NCBI GenBank assembly: GCA_022821905.1
Contig: JAJECS010000024.1
Span: 248,001-312,000, forward strand
Source: Chloroflexota bacterium
GTDB taxonomy: Bacteria > Chloroflexota > UBA11872
Reading direction: 5' to 3'
Length of the DNA stretch: 64,000 bases
The notes beneath the pieces are model-generated. The model was given only the letters and a program-made list of their open reading frames with translations, did no database searches and was not told the DNA's origin. Positions 54,881 through 64,000 of the stretch are shown here, piece by piece. Both the position numbers and the translations under genes were made by a program. The first letter of the stretch is position 1, and every line of letters begins with the position of its first letter.

Positions 54881-55780
54881 TCAGCGCGCGGCGGAACCGC
54901 TCGCCGCAGGCCCGGCATCGGCGGTATCGCTGACCGGCCGCAGCAGCGACTCCTCCCGGTCGGGGACGAACATTGGCGTCCACACGGCCCCACTCGGATT
55001 CGCCAGGAACGCCGCTTCCCACGTCACGGCTACCACAAGCCCGGCCATCAGCGCCTCATGGTCGGCCCCGCTGAAGCTCCGCACCGCGTCCTCGAGCTCC
55101 GCCACCATCCGCTCCACCCGTGGCCGGTGCGCGGTCACGATTCGCACCTCGGGGAACGTCGCGTACTCTCGCCGCCAGCTGCCCGACAGGTAGAACCGCG
55201 CGTAGCGCCGCAGCTTCAGCCCGTAGCGCCGCAACTCCGCCGTCCCCCGATCGACCTCCAGGTACAGCCAGCGGCGCCGGCCATCCAGGTCAATCTCTGC
55301 GATGGCGTCGGGATGCACCGTCCGCGAACTCCGTCCGACCCGATACTGCACTCGCGCGTGCGGGTCGGCCGTCCACTCGCGCAGGGTTGCCCCGAGATCG
55401 GCCCGACAGGCCTGCCGGATCGCCAGCATGCAGCTGTTGACGGCAAGCTGGTGATTCACGTAGCGGGGCTCCAGGGCCTCGGGGCCGGCCACCGTCGGGA
55501 TATCGGCCAGCGGGATCCCGGCTAACGCCGCCAGCGCCTCGGCCCCTTGCGCGGAGATTCCATACACGTAGCCACGGCGCCCCCCGCCGGCGCCGCCGTG
55601 CATGGGCTCGGCCCGCACTACCCACCCTTTCTGATGCAGCCGCTGCAGGCAGATTTCGCAGGTCCGTGGCGTGGCGGCCTCGAAGGCCAGGGCCCGGAGT
55701 TGGACGGCCGTCAGCAGGCGATGGGTGTAGAGCAAGCGCAGGACCTGGAGCTGCCGGGGACCGATGCGGGTCAGCATCAC
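54881..55780 (-). CDS. Replication-relaxation family protein
   Basis: 299 aa. The N-terminal winged helix, LTRIGPRQLQVLRLLYTHRLLTAVQLRALAF..RTCEICLQRLHQKGWVVR, and the middle VNHQLAVNSCMLAIRQACR with PDAIAEIDLDGRRRWLYLEVDRGT are the hallmarks of replication-relaxation proteins, thought to start or control plasmid/ICE replication in Gram-positive-type elements. The nuclease-like fold (D..E.D..T motif) is visible. It ends the transfer module on this strand, with the 83-bp repeats directly upstream of its start. Confidence 0.82.
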   Translation of the reverse strand: MMLTRIGPRQLQVLRLLYTHRLLTAVQLRALAFEAATPRTCEICLQRLHQKGWVVRAEPMHGGAGGGRRGYVYGISAQGAEALAALAGIPLADIPTVAGPEALEPRYVNHQLAVNSCMLAIRQACRADLGATLREWTADPHARVQYRVGRSSRTVHPDAIAEIDLDGRRRWLYLEVDRGTAELRRYGLKLRRYARFYLSGSWRREYATFPEVRIVTAHRPRVERMVAELEDAVRSFSGADHEALMAGLVVAVTWEAAFLANPSGAVWTPMFVPDREESLLRPVSDTADAGPAASGSAAR

Positions 55781-55848
55781 TAGTATTGGGACCGCCGGAG
55801 ACTATGGGGTAATCGCAGTCGCCGGAACAGCGAGGGCTTGGACCCTAT

Positions 55849-56263
55849 GGGAATTGGCAACCTGAGGATGGGTGATGCCAGGGGTAGTGGGCATGGCGCA
55901 GTCGCTGGAACTGCCAGAGCTCGGACCCTACGGGAATAGCAAGCTCGAGGATTGGGGATGCCAGGGGTCGTGGGTATGGCGCAGTCGCTGGAACTGCGAG
56001 GGCTCGGACCCTGCGGGAACAGCAAGCTCGAGGATTGGTGATGCCAGGGGTCGTGGGCATGGCGCAGTCGCTGGAACTGCCAGAGCTTGGACCCGGCGGG
56101 AATTGACAGCTTGAGGATTGGGGATCCCAGGGGTCGTGGGTATGGGGCAGTCGCTGGAGGTGCGAGAGCTCGGACCCTACGGGAATCGGGAGCTTGAGGG
56201 TTGGGGATCCCAGGGGTTGTGGGCATGGGGCAGTCGCCGGAACTGCGAGGGCTCGGATCGGCC
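55849..56263. repeat. Five tandem 83-bp repeats (plus partial copies at both ends)
   Basis: Units start at 55849, 55932, 56015, 56098 and 56181, each exactly 83 bp, with the pattern GGGAAT..AGCTTGAGGATTGGG and CAGTCGCTGGAACTGCGAGG. A further 43-bp tail copy precedes (about 55806-55848). Divergence between units is modest. 83 is not a multiple of three and no stable ORF uses it, so this is non-coding. It lies between the replication-relaxation and VirD4-like genes, where an origin of replication or transfer is expected. Confidence 0.85.
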
Positions 56264-56266
56264 GGG

Positions 56267-56320
56267 AACCCGTACCCCCAGGACGAGGATCGAAGAGGAC
56301 GAGGAGTGGGGGTACGGGTT
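56267..56320. repeat. 14-bp perfect inverted repeat next to the 83-bp array
   Basis: AACCCGTACCCCCA (56267-56280) and TGGGGGTACGGGTT (56307-56320), 26-base loop. It directly follows the tandem array on the side of the VirD4-like gene. Stable enough to act as an origin hairpin (oriT or single-strand origin) or as a terminator for the transfer operon; no T-run follows on either side. Confidence 0.7.
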
Positions 56321-56529
56321 AACAGTTCCACGAAGCGAAAGGTCAACAGTCCATGACGAATGCGAAACGTTGGGCCTCGCCCATCAGGTCTGGCGCGAGG
56401 CCGCCGCACGGCCCTGATGTTCGCGTCGAGCGCTTCGGCCAACCGAAAGCTCTTCCGATCCGCCTTCCGAGCTTCCTTGCGCACCTCAACCGAATGCCCA
56501 GCGAACGTTTGGCCCGTCGCGTGTGGGGA

Positions 56530-57927
56530 TCATGCGCCCGTTTTCGGGATGGGATCTAGCCCGTCCAGCGGCTCCGAGGTCCCCACCTTGACGCCGGTGG
56601 TGGTCGCCGCCTGGGGCGGTTCCGCGGGCGTGGTTTCCTTGGTCTCCTGGTCAGCGTCCTTGGGCGGCTCCCCGTAGCGCTCCGCCACCAGCGCCTCGAT
56701 CTGCGCCCGCGGTTTGCCCACCTGCTGCCGGCACTGTTCGCGCACGCACTCGGCCATCTCCGGTTCGCCTGCGGGGATGGGCACCACCCCCGCCTCGAAC
56801 GGGCGCGCCGGCCGATTGTCCACCAGCGTCGTAATCGCCATGTGATACGCCGGCAGCCCATCGAGCTGCTGGCGCGTGAACGTCGGCGCCATCTCGTCGA
56901 CGAAATGCCGCACCTGGGCCCGCAAGCCTCCAAACACCACGTGCGTGCGGGTGTTGATCAATACGCTGTCCAGGATCGGCCGCAGCCGCGGATGGCCGGG
57001 GTTCTGCGTCGCCACCGTCAGCCCCACCCCGTAGCTGCGCGAGCGCTCGAAGAACGCCGCCATGTCCCGCCCCGTGTCCAGAAACTCCTGGAACTCGTCG
57101 AACACCGCGAAGAAGGGCGGGCGCTTGTCGACCGGTCGCCGCAGCACCGCCTGCCAGAACTGCGTCACCAGGATGCTGCCCAGCAGCCGCGAACCCGCCG
57201 CGCCAAGCGCCGTGTCCGCCTGGTCCAGATTGGCCAGCACGATCTTGCGGTCGGCCAGTGCCCCGTCCCAGCCCACCGCCGAGCGCGGCTGCACCAGGAT
57301 GTTGCGCACCCGCGGGTCCTGCACCAGCATCGCCATCCGCCGCAGCGCTCCGCCGAACGTCAGCTCGAACTGCCGCGTCGAGGTGCGGTCCACCTGGTTC
57401 TGCCAGTACGACCGCAGGAACGGATCGGTCACCTGCGGCAGCAGCGTCTGCCGCCACTCGCGGTCGAAGAACAGCCGCTCCAGGTCGAGCATCGAGGGCT
57501 TGATCTGGGGATTGGCCGCCAGCGTGCGGAAGCCGTAGGCGAAGGCCTGCGACATCGAGGTGCCCCAGTGCAGATCCTCGCCCTTCACCAACTCCTTCAT
57601 CATGGTGTAGACGGCCCCGGCCACGCGTTCGCCCTCGTCCGCATCCCGCACGTCCAGCGGGTTGAGTGCCACCGGCCACTCGGTATCGGCGAAGTCCAGC
57701 AGGATCGTGTCCTCGGCGCGACCCGGCGGCACGGCGGCGACCAACGCCTCGACGAGGTCGCCCTTGGGATCCAGGACCAGCAGGCCGTAACCCTGTTCCA
57801 TGACCGAGCGCGCCCACCAGTACAGGAAGGTGCTCTTGCCGACCCCCGTGGGCCCGACCGCCAGCACGTGCTTGAGGGCGTCGTGAGGCTTGATGCAGGC
57901 CCACTCTTTACCCGGATGCTCGGTCAT
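56530..57927 (-). CDS. VirD4/TraD-like conjugative coupling ATPase
   Basis: 465 aa. Walker A HVLAVGPTGVGKSTFLYWWA at residues 21-40, then GLLVLDPKGDLVEALV near 50, Walker B FFAVFDEFQEFLDTG near 275 and the TQNPGHPRLRPILDSVLINTRTHVVFG segment near 310. These match the soluble ATPase of type IV coupling proteins/TraD-like FtsK superfamily. It lacks membrane helices, so anchoring must come from partners. Its ATG overlaps the upstream accessory gene by 4 bp. The C-terminal RAQIEALVAERYGE is shared with the remnant at 35.7 kb. Drives DNA transfer of the block, presumably. Confidence 0.82.
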   Translation of the reverse strand: MTEHPGKEWACIKPHDALKHVLAVGPTGVGKSTFLYWWARSVMEQGYGLLVLDPKGDLVEALVAAVPPGRAEDTILLDFADTEWPVALNPLDVRDADEGERVAGAVYTMMKELVKGEDLHWGTSMSQAFAYGFRTLAANPQIKPSMLDLERLFFDREWRQTLLPQVTDPFLRSYWQNQVDRTSTRQFELTFGGALRRMAMLVQDPRVRNILVQPRSAVGWDGALADRKIVLANLDQADTALGAAGSRLLGSILVTQFWQAVLRRPVDKRPPFFAVFDEFQEFLDTGRDMAAFFERSRSYGVGLTVATQNPGHPRLRPILDSVLINTRTHVVFGGLRAQVRHFVDEMAPTFTRQQLDGLPAYHMAITTLVDNRPARPFEAGVVPIPAGEPEMAECVREQCRQQVGKPRAQIEALVAERYGEPPKDADQETKETTPAEPPQAATTTGVKVGTSEPLDGLDPIPKTGA

Positions 57928-58727
57928 GCGTCGCCGCTCTGCCCCAGGCGCAGGTCACGGCCGTGGGGCACGTCGCCGTAGCGACCGCCCCAGCGCGTCC
58001 AGACCTGGGTCCCGACGAGGGTTTCCAACTCGACCAAGGGCCGGCCAGTGAGCGCGTGCGCCTCGGCTAGGCTCACCACGAAGCTGGCGCCCGGCCACCA
58101 GTCCTGATCCAGGAAGCAGCGGTCAAAGCGATCCTTGCGCCAGGGGCGATGGGGGACGAGCCAGTTGAACGCGCCCCGGGTGGGCTCGAAGCCGGCCAGC
58201 AGCAGGTCGAAGCGATCCTCGGCCTGCGCGCGGCTCGGCGCGTGCACCCAGAGTTGGAGCTGCATGCTGAGCAGCGGGCTGTGGGCTTTGGTCTCGGCCG
58301 CCCGGGCCTGGGCCTGCATCTCGTGGGTGGGGCCGCCGGGTGTCGGGTGGTAGTCCTGGCCGGTCATGAGGAAGGCCAGCATCTCCCGCAGGGCGCTGCC
58401 GATCTCGCGCAACACGGTGCGTCCCAGCCCGCCGCCCGACAGTCGCTGACCGGCGCGGACTTGGGCGGCGCAGCGCTGTGCCTCGCGGGCCCGGCGTTCG
58501 CCCGCCCGCGCCACGAGGAAACGCACTGCCACGCGCTCGCCCGCCGTCTGGTGGGCGAGGCCGCGGTCGAGCAGGATGACCGGGTCCTGGGTGAAGTCGT
58601 GGCGCAGCGGCAATGCCCAGTGCTGCTTGGGCGTCAGGTAGGCGCGAATCGTGTGGGGTGTGGGGACGTCCCCGTTCGTCGGGGTCTTGCACGCATCGCC
58701 AGCGCCGTTGCTCGCGGTGGCTCGCAT
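57924..58727 (-). CDS. Transfer accessory protein, paralogue of the next gene upstream
   Basis: 267 aa from ATG 58727; the 338-aa ORF extends into the neighbouring gene. Conserved blocks: TIRAYLTPKQHWALPL, LAHQTAGERVAVRFLVARAG, FEPTRGAFNWLVPHRPWRKDRFDRCFLDQDWWPGASFVVSLAEAHALTGRPL. The same blocks occur in the gene at 58871-59599. I recognise them as the N-terminal partner region often fused to VirD4-like ATPases in Gram-positive-type elements. Here it is a separate gene, overlapping the ATPase start. Probably an adaptor or membrane-proximal subunit of the transfer ATPase. No membrane helix is evident. Confidence 0.6.
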   Translation of the reverse strand: MRATASNGAGDACKTPTNGDVPTPHTIRAYLTPKQHWALPLRHDFTQDPVILLDRGLAHQTAGERVAVRFLVARAGERRAREAQRCAAQVRAGQRLSGGGLGRTVLREIGSALREMLAFLMTGQDYHPTPGGPTHEMQAQARAAETKAHSPLLSMQLQLWVHAPSRAQAEDRFDLLLAGFEPTRGAFNWLVPHRPWRKDRFDRCFLDQDWWPGASFVVSLAEAHALTGRPLVELETLVGTQVWTRWGGRYGDVPHGRDLRLGQSGDA

Positions 58728-58870
58728 CGCACCGCCGACGTCAATTGCCCGCCGGGCGATAGCCCTGGGAGGGTCGTTGGTCGGTAGGGGCGGAGGACAC
58801 CACGGCACCGGTCCGCGCCCGGCGTAGCACGGACGCCACACCCGCGCGTGCAATCCGCCGATGTCGCCGA

Positions 58871-59599
58871 TCACGCCTCGGGCCCCTTGCTCGACTGCGG
58901 TCCGGTGGCGTGCGGAGTCTCGCCGTCGCCACCGCTCCACCGCGTCCAGACCTGCCGCTCATTTAGGGTCGCCAGCGCCAGCAGCGGCAGGCCCGTCAGC
59001 GCGTAGGCTTCCTCATGACTGACCAGGAACGTCGCACCCGGCCACGATCGTTCCTCGGCGAAGCAGCGGTCGAAGCGCCGCCGGCGCCACGGCTCGTGCG
59101 TCTGCAGCCAGTTCCGCCAGCTCGCGCACGCGTGGAAGCCCTGCAGCAGCCACCCCATGCGACCCTCGGCGAGATCCCGCGTCGGCGCCTGCACCCGGCA
59201 TTGGATCTGCAGGGTCAGCAGACGGGCGCGGGCCTTCTCCTCCACCGCCGACGCATCCAGTCGCATCAGCGACAGGGACGCGCGCTGGCACACGCTCCAC
59301 CAGAGGCTGCTCGCGAGGTGGCGGATGCGCCCGCCCAGTGTTTCTGGTGGCGCATGTCGCTCGGCCCACAGCCGCTTGGCCTGGGCGCGAAAGTCGCGCA
59401 CGGTGACCGCGTCCGCCGGCTCGATGATGAAGCGGACGGCCAGGCGTTCGTCGGCCATGAGGTCGGCGAACCCTCGCTCGAGCGGGGCATGGGGACCCTG
59501 GACTCGGGCATGGTCGAACGGCATGACCGAGCCACATGCTGGCTTCAAGTAGGCTCGAATCGTGTGGGACTCTGTGGCTCTGCGGCGCAAGGTCCTCAT
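58871..59599 (-). CDS. Transfer accessory protein, paralogue of the gene at 57924
   Basis: 242 aa. SHTIRAYLKPACGSVMPFDHAR, LADERLAVRFIIEPADAVTVRDFRAQAKRLWAERH and NWLQTHEPWRRRRFDRCFAEERSWPGATFLVSHEEAYALTGLPLLALATLNERQVWTRW align block by block with the downstream paralogue (TRWGG/TRWSG ends in both). Duplication then divergence is the simplest reading; they may form a heterodimer with the coupling ATPase. It is the first gene of the three-gene transfer operon. Confidence 0.6.
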   Translation of the reverse strand: MRTLRRRATESHTIRAYLKPACGSVMPFDHARVQGPHAPLERGFADLMADERLAVRFIIEPADAVTVRDFRAQAKRLWAERHAPPETLGGRIRHLASSLWWSVCQRASLSLMRLDASAVEEKARARLLTLQIQCRVQAPTRDLAEGRMGWLLQGFHACASWRNWLQTHEPWRRRRFDRCFAEERSWPGATFLVSHEEAYALTGLPLLALATLNERQVWTRWSGGDGETPHATGPQSSKGPEA

Positions 59600-60074
59600 G
59601 TCATGGACCCCAACACCGCTCGGGCCGGTGGCACGGCTTCACAAGGTCGACCTCGGCGGATCCGCCATCCAGGTGCTGCAGGCCATCGGCCTTGTTTACG
59701 ACCGGAGCGAACTGCACCGCTGCCGGCATGTGGTGTGCCGTTCATTGGGTGAACTCCTTCGCGGGTCGGCTCGCAAGCGTCCGTTGCGGCTGCGCTTGGG
59801 CCGCCCACCGGTCGACCTTCATCTGTCGCAGCCAACCGTAGGGAGGAACGGCGCCTGGCGGAATCCAGGTTTCCGTAAACCTGCAACTCAATCGGGCTGG
59901 CACTCTCCGGCAGGTGGTGACAGTCGGCCTCTAAGGCCCCCAGCGGTCCCACCAGAAATTTGTCGCGAGGGTCTGCACGGCGATGCCTCCCGAAACTTCC
60001 GCGGTTCTGGACGCTCCAGCCGCCCGCCAGCGAGTACCCTTCTCTGATCCTTCAGGCTCAGCAGGAGCATCAAG
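59600..60074. other. 475-bp divergent region between transfer operon and helicase gene
   Basis: Promoters for both directions must lie here. It contains ATCCAGGTTTCCG (about 59864), also seen at about 17202. No gene is supported. Confidence 0.45.
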
Positions 60075-63640
<3,566 letters not shown>

Positions 63641-63644
<4 letters not shown>

Positions 63645-63730
63645 CAGCCGCCGCGGCGGGCGTAGTCGTCAATGAGAAGCCGAGCGAGGTCACCTTGCCG
63701 GTCGCCGCCCCTGCCAACCGCGCATTCTGA
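63641..63730 (+). other. Tiny ORF overlapping the helicase stop, possible truncated gene
   Basis: A GTG in the helicase stop (GTGA overlap) opens 29 codons (VTAAAAGVVVNEKPSEVTLPVAAPANRAF). Overlap of this type marks a former operon partner. EVTLPVAAPANRA faintly resembles the EVALPLEAIN start of DUF1156 methylases that commonly follow such helicases. Weak evidence, but it could be a deletion scar. Confidence 0.3.
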
Positions 63731-63759
63731 CTCTGTCTGCCCACAACGAAGCACAAACA

Positions 63760-64000
63760 ATGCGGTACTTCAGCGAGCGGGAAGGTGGAAGAGCACCAAG
63801 GGACAGCGAGGACATTGGTGGGCCCGCCCGGGACGGCATTCGTGCCTTGATCATGGCCCGTGTCCAAGACGGGTCATTCGGCGCAACCTTCCGGCAGAAC
63901 TGTCCCGATAGTCCGATCGCAATAGGAACGGATGAAACAAGCTTCAGAAACGCCCTGCGAGCCTACAATCCGGGGCCATCGGATTGGCCGTGGGATAACG
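63760..64000 (+). CDS. N-terminal part of a possible AbiJ-like defence protein, off the right edge
   Basis: The frame is open from ATG 63760 to the window end (80 codons). It is absent from the ORF track because no stop is inside. MRYFSEREGGRAPRDSEDI and ALIMARVQDGSFGATFRQNCPDSPIAIGTDETSFRNALRAYNPGP match, to my eye, the N-terminal domain seen in AbiJ-type and similar abortive-infection proteins. The effector domain (often HEPN-like) would lie beyond the edge, so the function is left open. Confidence 0.5.
   Translation, partial: MRYFSEREGGRAPRDSEDIGGPARDGIRALIMARVQDGSFGATFRQNCPDSPIAIGTDETSFRNALRAYNPGPSDWPWDN

Noticed and set aside
55849-56263. CRISPR array
   Set aside because: The units are continuous 83-bp tandem copies without variable spacers, and no cas gene is near.
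55780-56484. 234-aa minus ORF across the repeats
   Set aside because: It reads the 83-bp units in shifting frames and gives low-complexity Pro/Arg/Ser sequence; the region is a non-coding repeat array.
56842-57981. 379-aa plus ORF and the 417-aa minus ORF at 56651-57904
   Set aside because: Both are shadows of the VirD4-like gene, whose frame has the Walker motifs.

Overview
The window is high-GC bacterial DNA, dense in accessory genes, with no rRNA, ribosomal-protein or other core operon that would fix the taxonomy. The style of the exported proteins at 4.6-6.6 kb (repeats such as QYFQAAVLEYHPES), the RecB-like nuclease-helicase at the left edge and the Gram-positive-type transfer proteins suggest Chloroflexota. 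That is an inference of modest confidence. The stretch is best read as a genomic island built by accretion at tRNA genes and carrying several anti-phage systems.

Layout. (1) 1-6.6 kb, all minus strand: the N-terminal ~1,107 residues of a RecB-like nuclease/helicase that runs off the left edge (absent from the ORF track), an EEP-family phosphohydrolase, a 3' fragment of a tRNA-Ser-like gene, and an exported trypsin-like protein interrupted by one in-frame TAG. (2) 6,992-40,337: an integrated element bounded by a perfect 55-bp direct repeat identical to the 3' half of a tRNA-Leu(GAG), with a tyrosine recombinase just inside the left repeat. Inside it are an AbiEi/AbiEii toxin-antitoxin pair; a decayed block (frameshifted integrase, frameshifted MoxR-type ATPase, CobT-like VWA gene with two in-frame stops); a DNA phosphorothioation locus (17.7-33.8 kb); a decayed stretch with a VirD4-like remnant; DUF5677 and AlbA_2 genes; and a small HTH gene. 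(3) 40.3-64 kb: a second accessory block, perhaps a second element in tandem. It holds a giant HTH-plus-NTPase protein, an XRE/ImmA regulator pair, a complete type II CBASS operon (patatin phospholipase, CD-NTase, E1/E2, JAB peptidase), a dead IS481-like copy, a second AbiE pair, and a replication/transfer module (replication-relaxation protein, 83-bp tandem repeats, VirD4-like ATPase, two related accessory proteins). It ends with a large SNF2-type helicase with a DUF3883 tail and the start of a further gene.

How the genes work together. The centre of interest is the phosphorothioation locus. A minus-strand cysteine desulfurase (SspA/DndA type) faces three overlapping plus-strand genes: a DUF4007 protein (SspB type), a 1,112-aa ATPase (SspC position) and a PAPS-reductase-like sulfurtransferase (SspD/DndC type). 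A 16-bp palindrome sits in the divergent promoter region. Next to this modification core lie a GIY-YIG/DGQHR (DndB-like) pair, and an operon of PLD-helicase, a 73-aa protein, a DndD-like SMC ATPase and an unknown 141-aa protein. A 754-aa protein joining an RNA-polymerase alpha-CTD-like hairpin to a sigma-region-4-like helix-turn-helix lies between them. No SspE-like gene is visible, so the flanking operon is the likely restriction arm. This mixture of Ssp and Dnd parts is the best candidate for an undescribed system in the window.
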